This document shows positions 27,110 through 37,271 of a stretch of DNA of 41,441 bases, piece by piece (the stretch's first letter is position 1; each line of letters opens with the position of its first letter). A program made the position numbers and the translations under genes. The DNA comes from Puniceicoccaceae bacterium. Its GTDB lineage: Bacteria > Verrucomicrobiota > Verrucomicrobiia > Opitutales > Coraliomargaritaceae. Under the pieces are notes generated by a model that saw nothing but the letters and a program-made list of their open reading frames with translations, searched no databases and was not told where the DNA came from. The stretch covers positions 1 through 41,441 of the forward strand of contig JAKVCN010000015.1 in NCBI GenBank assembly GCA_022448585.1, read 5' to 3'.

Positions 27110-27159
27110 CACTTAACTGTGTAAAATAGATTATTTAAAAAAATGATCTTGGTATCAAG

Positions 27160-27549
27160 TTACTTGAGTTCAGCTTTGGCGCCAGTTGCTTCAATCTTCT
27201 TAACGATCTCAGCAGCTTCATCCTTAGAGGCAGCCTCCTTTACAGGCTTGGGAGCACTTTCGACAAGGTCTTTCGCTTCCTTAAGACCGAGACCAGTGAT
27301 AGCACGAACTTCCTTAATGACAGCGATCTTATTACCGCCGACTTCAGTCAAGATGACATCAAATTCATCTTTTTCCTCCGTGGCGGCAGAATCACTACCA
27401 GTTGCGGTACCACCAGCAGCGGCTACAGCGACTGGAGCAGCAGCACTAACGCCCCACTTCTCTTCGAGTTCTTTAACTAAATCAGCAACTTCTAGCACTG
27501 TCTGTGCAGAAAGCCACTCAACGACTTGTTCTTTTGTTATATCGGACAT
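27160..27549 (-). CDS. rplL: 50S ribosomal protein L7/L12
   Basis: L7/L12 forms the flexible stalk that recruits translational GTPases, present as several copies bound to L10. The 129-residue protein has the N-terminal dimerisation helix pair ([30 protein letters not shown], about 4-33) and an Ala/Gly/Val-rich hinge (about 35-57). The C-terminal factor-binding domain has [47 protein letters not shown]. All are standard. It follows rplJ after a 149-base gap and is followed by a strong hairpin before rpoB. Confidence 0.98.
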   Translation of the reverse strand: MSDITKEQVVEWLSAQTVLEVADLVKELEEKWGVSAAAPVAVAAAGGTATGSDSAATEEKDEFDVILTEVGGNKIAVIKEVRAITGLGLKEAKDLVESAPKPVKEAASKDEAAEIVKKIEATGAKAELK

Positions 27550-27698
27550 GATTTTTAACTTTCAATTAGCTAGTACCCAGTATGGGAAGTTTAAGAGGTG
27601 AATTCCTCCTAGCAGTATTTTCGGTTGATGTTGTTTTTTGTGCATACGACCAAATAGACCGAATGCAATAAATTAGTATTATGAATTGATGGTTTAGA
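27550..27698 (-). other. rplJ-rplL intergenic region with small hairpins
   Basis: This 149-base gap has no gene. In the minus-strand RNA it contains GAGGAATTCACCTC (4-bp stem) and CCCATACTGGG (4-bp stem, 3-base loop), both within about 60 bases of the rplL ATG. A perfect AGGAGG (plus 27605-27610) is part of the first hairpin but no start codon lies at a usable distance. It could modulate the high synthesis of L7/L12, but nothing decisive is visible. Confidence 0.4.
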
Positions 27699-28220
27699 TT
27701 AGTTACCCCCGTTTTGCTTGCGGACTTTAGCTTGAAGAATGTTGACTACATTTTGCGGCACAGCATTGAGTACGCGAACTAGACCAGTACCAGGTTGAGC
27801 AAGTAGTCCTAGTAATTGCGCGCGGAGCGACTCTAAACCTGGAAGTTTAGCGAGAGCTTCAATTTGTGCCTTATCAAGCGCTTTCTCATTGAGTATTCCA
27901 GCTTTGATTTTAACCTTCTCTTTTTTCTTAAAGAAGGTTCCAAGTGCCTTAGCAACTCCGGAAGGATTGTTACCTCCAACAATAATGGCAGTTGGTCCAG
28001 TCAGATGCTCCGCCATATTAGGTAGCTCCCTTGACTCTGCTGCTACTCCAAAAATTGTATTTTTAACTACGTGAAATTCCGCATCATGCTCTGCTAACTG
28101 CTCCCGTAATTCAGCAATTTCATCAACCGTAATACGCTCATAATTAGTCAAATATACATAATCTGATTTACTGAGGTGTTCGTTTACCTCTTCAACAAGA
28201 TATTTTTTTTCTGGTCTCAT
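27699..28220 (-). CDS. rplJ: 50S ribosomal protein L10
   Basis: L10 anchors the L7/L12 dimers to 23S rRNA at the stalk base. The 173-residue protein begins MRPEKKYLVEEVNEHLSKSDYVYLTNY and shows ERITVDEIAELREQLAEHDAEFHVVKNT around 29-56. GPTAIIVGGNNPSGVAKALGTFFKK is near 74-98, and the C-terminal helices that bind L12 dimers include VRVLNAVPQNVVNILQAKVRK. Length is normal. Only 15 bases separate it from rplA, so the long L10-binding leader that usually precedes rplJ cannot lie in the gap. No Shine-Dalgarno sequence. Confidence 0.98.
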   Translation of the reverse strand: MRPEKKYLVEEVNEHLSKSDYVYLTNYERITVDEIAELREQLAEHDAEFHVVKNTIFGVAAESRELPNMAEHLTGPTAIIVGGNNPSGVAKALGTFFKKKEKVKIKAGILNEKALDKAQIEALAKLPGLESLRAQLLGLLAQPGTGLVRVLNAVPQNVVNILQAKVRKQNGGN

Positions 28221-28235
28221 TTTATTATTTCTTCG

Positions 28236-28940
<705 letters not shown>

Positions 28941-28971
28941 GATAATCTCCTTTGGTTAGCTTAAAAATAAT

Positions 28972-29975
<1,004 letters not shown>

Positions 29976-30040
29976 CTTGAGCTGAGTTAATAGTAACTAT
30001 AACGATGTATTTAAAAAGTTATTAAAATGATTGCTTCAAA

Positions 30041-30244
30041 CTAACGAACCCAGTCAGTCAGTAATTGCACACCATTCATTAATGAAAAATCTGTTAGTGC
30101 TATAAAAGATCCCAAAAGCACAGTCGCTATCAGAACAATGATAGTAGAATCACGCAATTCGGTCTTCGTCGGCCATGTAGCTTTTTTAAGTTCGGTCATC
30201 GTCTCTTTGTAAAAGAGACGAATACTAGTAAATGGATTTTTCAT
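30041..30244 (-). CDS. secE: Protein translocase subunit SecE
   Basis: SecE is the clamp subunit of the SecYE translocon. I choose the ATG giving MKNPFTSIRLFYKETMTELKK, 67 residues, the length of single-span SecE proteins. The frame is open 39 bases further upstream, but that part runs into the tRNA-Trp gene. The conserved amphipathic segment KETMTELKKATWPTKTEL leads into one membrane span (about 32-52, STIIVLIATVLLGSFIAL). It lies between tRNA-Trp and nusG, the standard position. No Shine-Dalgarno sequence; the ATG is only 9 bases from the tRNA 3' end. Confidence 0.96.
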   Translation of the reverse strand: MKNPFTSIRLFYKETMTELKKATWPTKTELRDSTIIVLIATVLLGSFIALTDFSLMNGVQLLTDWVR

Positions 30245-30252
30245 TGTAATAC

Positions 30253-30331
<79 letters not shown>

Positions 30332-30364
30332 TTGATCACCTGTTGTGGAGTTTGAGACAGTTAA

Positions 30365-30390
30365 GCCGAAGGCTCAATCGAGCCATCGGC
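30365..30390 (-). other. Stable hairpin between tuf and tRNA-Trp
   Basis: GCCGA at 30365-30369 pairs with TCGGC at 30386-30390, and after one mismatch GGCTC at 30371-30375 pairs with GAGCC at 30380-30384, with a 4-base loop. The stem begins about 25 bases after the tuf stop codon. No U-run follows in the minus-strand RNA, so it is not an intrinsic terminator. It probably marks or protects the tuf mRNA 3' end where the downstream tRNA is processed away. Confidence 0.45.
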
Positions 30391-30414
30391 GCAACTATAA
30401 ATTACGGACGAGGA

Positions 30415-31605
30415 TTATTTTTCAACCTCGGTGATACGACCAGCACCAATGGTACGGCCACCTTCGCGAATAGCAAAGCGTTGACCTGCTTCCATCGCAA
30501 TGGACTTACCGAGCTCTACAGTAACCGTAATGTTGTCTCCTGGCATAACCATCTCAACTCCATCGGGAGTCTTAATGATGCCAGTGACATCAGCAGTACC
30601 GAAAAAGAATTGAGGGCGATAGCCGTCAAAAAATGGGGTGTGGCGACCACCTTCATCTTTTGAGAGTACGTAAAGCTCAGCCTTAGCAGTCGTATGTGGA
30701 GTAATTGATCCTGGCTTGGATAAAACTTGGCCACGCTCAATCGCTTCTTTGTCGATTCCACGAAGAAGTAGACCGACGTTGTCGCCTGCCATACCTTGAT
30801 CAAGCTGTTTGCGAAACATTTCGACACCTGTAACTGTTGTTTTCTGAGTGTCCGTCATTCCAACGATCTCGATTTCTTCGCCAACTTTAACAAGACCGCG
30901 CTCGATACGACCAGTAGCTACCGTGCCACGACCAGTTATGGAGAAAACATCTTCGACAGACATGAGGAATGGCTTGTCGACCTCACGTGTTGGTTCGGCA
31001 ATGTCTGCATCTATTGCGTCCATTAATTGTCCAACCGCTTCAACTCCTTCTGGCTTACCATCCAATGCTGCAGTTGCTGAACCACGTACTATGGTAATAT
31101 CATCACCAGGGTAGTCATATTTGGAAAGAAGATCGCGAACCTCCATTTCAACGAGCTCTAACAATTCTTCATCATCTAATAAATCTACCTTATTAAGCCA
31201 CACAACTATTGCAGGAACTCCAACCTGGCGAGCAAGAAGAATATGCTCACGTGTTTGTGGCATAGGACCATCTGCTGCAGAAACTACGAGAATAGCTCCA
31301 TCCATTTGGGCTGCTCCAGTGATCATGTTTTTGACAAAATCAGCGTGTCCTGGGCAGTCAACGTGAGCATAGTGGCGATTGTCCGTCTCATATTCAACGT
31401 GAGCAACTGCTATTGTAACTGTTTTAGTTTCATCACGAACTGTACCACCCTTCGCGATATCCGCATAGGATTTGAATTCCGCGAGACCTTTGTCGGCTTG
31501 CACCTTGAGGATAGCAGTTGTTGTTGTAGTTTTACCATGGTCAATGTGACCTATAGTACCTACGTTAACGTGTGGTTTAGTTCTTTCGAATGTTTCCTTA
31601 GCCAT
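30415..31605 (-). CDS. tuf: Translation elongation factor Tu with altered switch I
   Basis: EF-Tu delivers aminoacyl-tRNA to the ribosome as a GTP complex. The 396-residue protein has normal length and three domains. G1 is GHIDHGKT at 19-26, G3 is DCPGH at 83-87 and G4 is NKVD at 138-141. Domain II begins near [17 protein letters not shown], and domain III includes [20 protein letters not shown] and [15 protein letters not shown]. The odd part is G2 and its approach: where nearly all EF-Tu have E-K-A-R-G-I-T-I, this one reads D-E-T-K-T-V-T-I at 58-65. The Mg-binding Thr and the following Ile remain, but the Arg-Gly pair does not. The reading frame is continuous there on nucleotide inspection. 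It is the only tuf in the window and lies between tRNA-Thr and tRNA-Trp, not after fusA. Confidence 0.98.
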   Translation of the reverse strand: MAKETFERTKPHVNVGTIGHIDHGKTTTTTAILKVQADKGLAEFKSYADIAKGGTVRDETKTVTIAVAHVEYETDNRHYAHVDCPGHADFVKNMITGAAQMDGAILVVSAADGPMPQTREHILLARQVGVPAIVVWLNKVDLLDDEELLELVEMEVRDLLSKYDYPGDDITIVRGSATAALDGKPEGVEAVGQLMDAIDADIAEPTREVDKPFLMSVEDVFSITGRGTVATGRIERGLVKVGEEIEIVGMTDTQKTTVTGVEMFRKQLDQGMAGDNVGLLLRGIDKEAIERGQVLSKPGSITPHTTAKAELYVLSKDEGGRHTPFFDGYRPQFFFGTADVTGIIKTPDGVEMVMPGDNITVTVELGKSIAMEAGQRFAIREGGRTIGAGRITEVEK

Positions 31606-31657
31606 GTTTTCGAGTTGTTTAGTATTAAGAGATTGAGTTAGAGATATTGTGTTCGTT

Positions 31658-31735
<78 letters not shown>

Positions 31736-31806
31736 ACATCATGTAATGAATTTTGAGGATTCGGGCTTCAAATAGCCGTATGGGTTGAAAATTTAGGAAG
31801 CTAGGG

Positions 31807-31835
31807 AAAGTGATCTTCCGTTTTTAGCCAGTCAA
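31807..31835 (-). promoter_or_regulatory. Putative promoter of the tRNA-Thr/tuf supercluster
   Basis: On the minus strand TTGACT (plus 31830-31835) is 17 bases from CACTTT (plus 31807-31812), followed by C-rich CCCTAGC, the kind of discriminator often seen at stringently controlled stable-RNA promoters. The start would be near 31800, about 65 bases before tRNA-Thr. AT-rich sequence lies upstream (31840-31986), where an UP element could be. This 251-base gap (31736-31986) has no gene and is the best candidate for the head of the whole cluster. Confidence 0.45.
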
Positions 31836-31986
31836 CACTAATTTCGAAAAAAACTAAATTCAGTGCATGTTCAGACAAAATTAGTTCATAAGAACCGTAA
31901 TTTTAAGCATTAGTCCACTTACACCAGATATAAATCAAAATTAAGCTATATGATGGATCGATGTACGTAACAGATCAATCTATAGT

Positions 31987-32688
31987 TTATCCCAATAATT
32001 TTCTCAAAAACAATGCTCTGTGCGCAGCACATGGTCCGTATTTAAGTATCGCCTCGCAATGCCACTTTGTTCCATAGCCTTTGTGCTTCTCCAAGCTATA
32101 CAATGGGTACTGTTTAGCCAATTCTTGCATACACTTGTCACGTATCTGTTTTGCAGCAATGCTTGCAATTGCTATTGCCAGCGACTTGCCATCACCTTTG
32201 ACGATGCCCCTATGAGCGTAGGGCCATGACCGAAGCGGGTGCCCATCAATTAGTAATTTAATAGAGCTGGGGCTCACCGATGAATCTACGTCTACGGCGG
32301 GCAAGGGCAGAATCCAATCACTTGCTCTTTTTGCGAGTAGCTCTGCGGCGCGCTGCATCGCAAGGCGTGACGCGCCTAGTATATTATACTTGTCGATTTC
32401 AGCGACTGAAGCCTCAGCAACTACAAAGTCTATTAGACCTGCTGCCTTAAGTGACTCTATAACCTCAAATTGGATTGCTCTAGCTGACGCGCTCAGCTGC
32501 TTAGAATCATTAATCTTAGCGGTAAGCTCGAGCGCGTCAGAATTTTCAAAAAAAATAGCTGGTAAAACACAAGCGCCTGCCACCACTGGACCAGCGAGGC
32601 ATCCCCTCCCTGCCTCATCAATACCCAATAAATAAGCATTTCCAGAGAAATATGAAATATCATGCTTTTGTAGTGCTGAGAGTGGCAT
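31987..32688 (-). CDS. rnhB: Ribonuclease HII
   Basis: RNase HII cuts RNA in RNA-DNA hybrids and removes single ribonucleotides from DNA with Mg or Mn. I choose the ATG giving MPLSALQKHDISYF (233 residues); an ATG 18 bases upstream is possible. The GIDEAGRGCLAGPVVAGA block (about 22-39) supplies catalytic Asp24 and Glu25. DSKQLS follows near 61, then LLIDGHPL with the third acid. A C-terminal IAAKQIRDKCMQELAKQYPLYSLEKHKGYGTKWH carries the last acid (in IRDK) and the HKGYG motif typical of HII. It lies downstream of rnhC on the same strand, separated by about 156 bases with no gene. It is a separate unit from the ribosomal cluster. Confidence 0.97.
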   Translation of the reverse strand: MPLSALQKHDISYFSGNAYLLGIDEAGRGCLAGPVVAGACVLPAIFFENSDALELTAKINDSKQLSASARAIQFEVIESLKAAGLIDFVVAEASVAEIDKYNILGASRLAMQRAAELLAKRASDWILPLPAVDVDSSVSPSSIKLLIDGHPLRSWPYAHRGIVKGDGKSLAIAIASIAAKQIRDKCMQELAKQYPLYSLEKHKGYGTKWHCEAILKYGPCAAHRALFLRKLLG

Positions 32689-32844
32689 AGAAAAGAAATA
32701 CAACACGCCTAATTAATGCGCCAACAAATAAAACGAAGTGTAGATCAGTGCCTGCAATTACTACAAATATGCGGAGTCATCCATTAATCGCCTAATATGT
32801 ACTAACCACAAACACTTAAAATAAATCAAAGCGGTTCATATTAC

Positions 32845-33831
32845 TTAATATTTATACCAGCTAGGCTTTGCTGGAGGCTCCAAACCACGGGCCTCATAGG
32901 CCGTTTTAAAATGAAGCTTCGCATAATTGCTCAGTGCGTCTGCTCCTTGATCTTTAACAATGAGCTTAGCCTGCTCTAAGACTTTTCCACTAGCGCCCTT
33001 CAGCAATGGTTCGCCAAATTGTTCAGAAAGACGCTTCATCTCACGAACATAGACTGCACGTGCTATAATGGAGGCCGCAGCAACTACAGGATCGGACTCC
33101 GCCTTGGTGCGACTGATTAATTTGAAATCCTTGCGGTCTTTAACATAAGCATCCACCAATTTTTGTTTTGTGAATTGATCCAATAATCCCCAAGGCGCTG
33201 CCCTCTCATCGAGCGCTTGCAAAAGAGACTTCCCATGGTACCAAGCAAGAAGCTTGTTAAGATTACGATCAAACTTATTGTAGAGTTCGTTGTATTTTGG
33301 CATACGCGCAAAGGCAGTCTTAAAGACAACTCCTTTTGTCTGGCGAATCACCTTATCTAGCTTTAAAATACTACTATCAGTCAATTTTTTACTATCAGCT
33401 ACGCCAAGCTCTATCCATTGACGCACCATATTGCCATCTGCAACAACGCAGGCGGTAACCAATGGCCCGAAAAGGTCACCCTTTCCACTCTCATCACACC
33501 CAGCATGTAGCTCAAACCACTCAGGATTGTGCACCTCATCATATCCTAGCTTCGCCTCACCAGTAATTTCGGCTTCTAAAATATCCCGCACAAAATCCTC
33601 TGTTTTTTTACCAGTGACGACAAGCTTTCCACTTTGATATCCAACTACGTTAACTTTATCACCTTTAAATGCGAATAATGAGTATGCCACATCATAATGA
33701 AACCAAGGGCCTTTTTTACCATCTTCTAAATAATCGGCTAATTGATCCAATTGAGCGTCGTTTAGCTTAATAGTATAAATGGTTTTAACTTTAGGACCTA
33801 TATCCTCGTCCCTCTGTGACTTCTTCGGCAT
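32845..33831 (-). CDS. rnhC: Ribonuclease HIII
   Basis: RNase HIII cuts longer RNA-DNA hybrids such as primers and R-loops. The 328-residue protein has an N-terminal TBP-like substrate-binding domain (about 17-90, TIYTIKLNDAQLDQLADYL and GPWFHYDVAYSLFAFKGDKVNVVGYQSGKLVVTGK). This domain separates HIII from HII. The catalytic domain has GCDESGKGDLFGPL (111-124, acids D113 and E114), VADSKKL near 144-150, WGLLDQF with a further Asp, and RTKAESDPVVAAASIIARAVYVREM. It ends GLEPPAKPSWYKY. The start MPKKSQRDED is highly charged. It lies divergently from the ATP-grasp gene across an 89-base gap. Confidence 0.96.
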   Translation of the reverse strand: MPKKSQRDEDIGPKVKTIYTIKLNDAQLDQLADYLEDGKKGPWFHYDVAYSLFAFKGDKVNVVGYQSGKLVVTGKKTEDFVRDILEAEITGEAKLGYDEVHNPEWFELHAGCDESGKGDLFGPLVTACVVADGNMVRQWIELGVADSKKLTDSSILKLDKVIRQTKGVVFKTAFARMPKYNELYNKFDRNLNKLLAWYHGKSLLQALDERAAPWGLLDQFTKQKLVDAYVKDRKDFKLISRTKAESDPVVAAASIIARAVYVREMKRLSEQFGEPLLKGASGKVLEQAKLIVKDQGADALSNYAKLHFKTAYEARGLEPPAKPSWYKY

Positions 33832-33920
33832 ATCTAATTAAGTGTATATTGCCTGCCTTGGCGCAAGCGGTAATTCAAGCTTAGTAATTCCTCTGGCATA
33901 ACTTGTGCTTAATAATATCT

Positions 33921-35357
33921 GTGTTTGATACCTATGAGAAAGGCCCTTTTTTTGATGAAATGTTCAGTGATACTGGGCAATTGCCCTACACTCACTATGA
34001 GCGATTATTACAGCAATACACGAACTACAATGCTGAAAGCTTAAGTAATAAACAGCGCCTCATCGAAAATGCTTTTTTAGAAGAAGGGATCACCTTTACT
34101 GTTTATGGCGACACAGAGGGAACCGAACGGATTTTCCCTTTTGATCTAATTCCTAGAATCATTCCACCAAATGAATGGCAATTAATTGAAGAGGGACTGA
34201 CGCAACGCCTTATTGCACTTAACCTATTTCTTCATGATATATACCATGAAGGTCAAATCATAAAAGATCAAGTAGTGCCAGAATCGGTCATCAAAACAGC
34301 AACTCATTATCGACCTGAAATGCATGGTGTAAAAGTATCAAAAGATATTTACATCCAGATTTGCGGCACTGATTTAATTCGAGATGAAGCAGGAAATTAT
34401 ATATGTCTTGAAGACAATGCAAGGTGTCCATCAGGAGTTTCCTATTTACTAGAAAATCGCGAAGCAATGAAGCGCGCATTTCCAAATCTTTACAGCCAGT
34501 ATAGTGTTAGGCCAGTCGACAATTATCCCGATTTACTGCTGAAAACAATGCAGTATCTATCACCCAGACAGGGGCGATCACCCGTCTGTGTTTTACTTAC
34601 TCCGGGTGCTTATAATAGTGCATATTTCGAGCATACTTTTTTGGCGCGCAAAATGGGTATAGAAATCGTCGAAGGACGCGATCTGATTGTGCACGAAAGC
34701 TATGTTTATATGCGAACAACAAAAGGACTGGAGCAGGTAGATGTTATATATAGACGCTTAGATGATGATTTTATTGATCCTTTGTGCTTTCGCGAAGATT
34801 CAACTCTAGGTGTACCTGGATTAATGGACGCTTATGTGAGAGGCAATGTAGCCTTAGCAAACGCTGTTGGTACAGGCGTTGCAGATGACAAAGTTATTTA
34901 TGCCTATGTGCCAGAGATTATTAAATACTACCTCGACCAATCACCGATCTTAAAGAACGTTCCAACTTATTTAGCATGGCGTAAAGAAGACCGCGATTAT
35001 ATACTAGATAATCTCGATTCACTCGTGGTGAAGTCAGCGAACGAGTCCGGCGGATATGGGATGTTGATGGGTCCTATCGCTACAAAAAAACAGAGGGCTG
35101 ATTTTGCTCAAAAAATAAAAAGTGTACCAAGAAATTTTATTGCGCAACCAGTCATTTCCTTGTCAAGGCATCCAACTATATGCGATGACTTGAGTATTGA
35201 AGGTCGACATGTTGATTTACGCCCATTCGTGCTATACGGCGATCAAATAGAAATTATTCCTGGAGGGCTTACACGTGTCGCCTTAAACAAAGGATCCTTA
35301 ATTGTAAATTCCTCTCAAGGAGGGGGAAGCAAAGACACTTGGGTGTTAAATTACTAA
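33921..35357 (+). CDS. Circularly permuted ATP-grasp protein (DUF404/DUF407 type)
   Basis: Members of this family are predicted ATP-dependent amide-bond-forming enzymes. I prefer the GTG start at 33921 ([15 protein letters not shown], 478 residues); a TTG 18 bases upstream is an alternative. Family hallmarks are [18 protein letters not shown] near 162-179, [14 protein letters not shown] near 275, [17 protein letters not shown] near 369-385 (ATP grip), [14 protein letters not shown] and [13 protein letters not shown]. The C-terminus is [29 protein letters not shown]. It is followed after 14 bases by the alpha-E gene and then a transglutaminase, the fixed partners of this family. The substrate is not known; a peptide ligase or tagging role is a prediction from comparative genomics (Aravind and colleagues), not shown here. 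Confidence 0.93.
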   Translation: MFDTYEKGPFFDEMFSDTGQLPYTHYERLLQQYTNYNAESLSNKQRLIENAFLEEGITFTVYGDTEGTERIFPFDLIPRIIPPNEWQLIEEGLTQRLIALNLFLHDIYHEGQIIKDQVVPESVIKTATHYRPEMHGVKVSKDIYIQICGTDLIRDEAGNYICLEDNARCPSGVSYLLENREAMKRAFPNLYSQYSVRPVDNYPDLLLKTMQYLSPRQGRSPVCVLLTPGAYNSAYFEHTFLARKMGIEIVEGRDLIVHESYVYMRTTKGLEQVDVIYRRLDDDFIDPLCFREDSTLGVPGLMDAYVRGNVALANAVGTGVADDKVIYAYVPEIIKYYLDQSPILKNVPTYLAWRKEDRDYILDNLDSLVVKSANESGGYGMLMGPIATKKQRADFAQKIKSVPRNFIAQPVISLSRHPTICDDLSIEGRHVDLRPFVLYGDQIEIIPGGLTRVALNKGSLIVNSSQGGGSKDTWVLNY

Positions 35358-35371
35358 GCAAACTATTAACT

Positions 35372-36352
35372 ATGCTTTCAAGAGTTGCAAATAGCCTATA
35401 CTGGCTAAGCCGATATTTAGAACGAGCTGAAAACTTAGCACGCTTAGTCGAGGTCAACCGCTATGAATCCCTAGAAAATAGCGACCCAAATCCATGGCGC
35501 CCCTTACTATACACAACTTGCACAGAAGATAGCTTCAATGAATCCGAAGAGTCTGATGTTGGAATGTTTATTTCTTTTTCGGAGGACAACCCAGATTCCA
35601 TTCGTGAATGTGTTCGGCAAGCGAGGGAAAATGCGCGCATGGTACGCGACCAAATTTCAGAAGAAATTTGGCGTGAACTCAACCGCTTTCATCTATTCAT
35701 TAAGTCCAATGATGCATCGCACTTGTGGCAAACACAACCGGAAACTTTTCACCGCCGCACAATTGAATTTTGCATGCTTCTATCCGGACTAATACACGCC
35801 ACCGTCTTACACGATGAGGGTTGGCACTTTATGCAAATAGGTAAATTCATTGAACGAGCTGATAAGACAACTCGTGTATTAGATATGCTCGCTTACCAAG
35901 GACAAGCTCCGCGCACTAAACTCGCATCAGCTCTCAAATCGTGCTCGGCTTTTAATGCGTTTCAAGCAGAGTACCGTAGTGGTATAAGCTTAGAAAATGC
36001 AATGAGTTTTCTTTTATTTTCACCCTCATTTCCACGTTCCGTGCGCTTTTGCATCCAGCAACTTGATACCCACCTGCATGCTGTATCTGGAAGCCCAACT
36101 GGAAGTTACAGTAATGAGGCTGAGCGTATTAATGGAAGCACCTTAGCCCAGCTTAATTTCTCCAGTCCTTTAAACGTATTACAAGTTGGCTACCACGATT
36201 ATATCGACTCATTGCAAAAACAGTTCAATGAAATTGGGCAACAGGTGTTTGATAACTACATACTTCTGCCTTTAGAAATACGCAGTGAAATTACTAGTGG
36301 TCATCGGTGGCAACCATTTCATCAAAAGCAACAAGAGCAACAGCAACAATAG
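35372..36352 (+). CDS. Alpha-E domain protein (DUF403)
   Basis: Alpha-E proteins are all-helical partners of circularly permuted ATP-grasp enzymes; their biochemical role is unknown. I choose the ATG giving MLSRVANSLYWLSRYLERAENLARLVEVN, the family's conserved N-terminus (326 residues); an in-frame ATG 33 bases upstream overlaps the preceding gene. Further marks are CVRQARENARMVRDQISEEIWRELNRF and FMQIGKFIERADKTTRVLDML, with repeated ER-A acidic/basic helices. SFLLFSPSFPRSVRFCIQQL and a Gln-rich end (HQKQQEQQQQ) complete it. It lies 14 bases after the ATP-grasp gene and 7 before the transglutaminase. Confidence 0.93.
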   Translation: MLSRVANSLYWLSRYLERAENLARLVEVNRYESLENSDPNPWRPLLYTTCTEDSFNESEESDVGMFISFSEDNPDSIRECVRQARENARMVRDQISEEIWRELNRFHLFIKSNDASHLWQTQPETFHRRTIEFCMLLSGLIHATVLHDEGWHFMQIGKFIERADKTTRVLDMLAYQGQAPRTKLASALKSCSAFNAFQAEYRSGISLENAMSFLLFSPSFPRSVRFCIQQLDTHLHAVSGSPTGSYSNEAERINGSTLAQLNFSSPLNVLQVGYHDYIDSLQKQFNEIGQQVFDNYILLPLEIRSEITSGHRWQPFHQKQQEQQQQ

Positions 36353-36359
36353 TTAATCA

Positions 36360-37232
36360 ATGCGCCTAAAAGTACACCATCGCACTGAATACGCATATAC
36401 TAACCCGGTATCTAGCAATAGTAATGAGCTACGTTTGAGTCCGAAATTAACGTCGAATCAAAAGGTCGAATCAAACTTTATTAGCGTACTTCCCGCCACT
36501 CGTCTGACACGGTTTACTGACTTAAACTTTAATCGAGTACACTATTTTACTGTCCCACAAGCGCACGATAATCTTGTCATAGACAGCCGATTTACAGTTG
36601 AAACAAAAAAGCCCTTTGCTCGGGACTCACTTCCATACGGTTGCGAGCATGATCAATTAAAGGAATGCACAAAAATTGACGCTTGTTATACCTACTTACA
36701 AGATAGTCGATTTGTTGAGAAAACACCGCAGATTTGGAAAGAGGCTCTCGATATTAGGGCAGACTCAAATGATGTTTTCGAGACCAGTTATGCGCTTATG
36801 AATTTCATATTTTCAGACTTTACTTATGCTTCTGGTGCGACCCAAGTAACCACTCATGCAAGCGAAGTAATCAGAGGGCGCACAGGAGTATGTCAAGATT
36901 TTGCACATGCAATGACTGCTTATTGCCGTAGTATAAATATTCCTGCTCGATATGTGAGTGGCTATTTTTATGATTCAACAAGAGATCAAAATCTTCGCGG
37001 ATCAGAGGCTTCGCACGCATGGGTTGAAATATATGCAGGAAAATATGGATGGATAGGATTAGATCCAACCAATTGTAAGGTAGTCGATGAAACCTACGTT
37101 GTGCTCGCTTACGGGCGTGATTACCGTGACGTCGCGCCTGTAATTGGTACTTATTTTGGTGGTGGAGGCAGTCATCTTAATATTCGGGTGATAGTAGAAT
37201 GCCTACAGGCAAAAGCCAGCAGTGAATTCTAA
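36360..37232 (+). CDS. Transglutaminase-like cysteine protease family protein
   Basis: This is a papain-fold enzyme of the bacterial transglutaminase group that accompanies ATP-grasp/alpha-E pairs; it may cleave or transfer isopeptide bonds made by the ATP-grasp partner. The N-terminal beta domain covers about 1-85 (MRLKVHHRTEYAYTNPV, NELRLSP). The catalytic triad is visible: C178 in RTGVCQDFAHAM, H219 in SEASHAWVEIY and D235 in GLDPTN. The C-terminal YGRDYRDVAPVIGTYFGGGG is typical. At 290 residues it has the usual length and no signal peptide, so it acts in the cytosol. The substrate is unknown. Confidence 0.93.
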   Translation: MRLKVHHRTEYAYTNPVSSNSNELRLSPKLTSNQKVESNFISVLPATRLTRFTDLNFNRVHYFTVPQAHDNLVIDSRFTVETKKPFARDSLPYGCEHDQLKECTKIDACYTYLQDSRFVEKTPQIWKEALDIRADSNDVFETSYALMNFIFSDFTYASGATQVTTHASEVIRGRTGVCQDFAHAMTAYCRSINIPARYVSGYFYDSTRDQNLRGSEASHAWVEIYAGKYGWIGLDPTNCKVVDETYVVLAYGRDYRDVAPVIGTYFGGGGSHLNIRVIVECLQAKASSEF

Positions 37233-37271
37233 GTTCGACGGACACACTCACATGGTCTACTATGCTCAGTA

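Noticed and set aside
27143-27601. Open frame of about 150 codons on the plus strand opposite rplL
   Set aside because: Antisense to a certain ribosomal gene, no recognisable protein features; a codon-bias shadow.
27605-27610. Perfect AGGAGG on the minus strand in the rplJ-rplL gap
   Set aside because: No ATG, GTG or TTG at a usable distance; it is one arm of a small hairpin.
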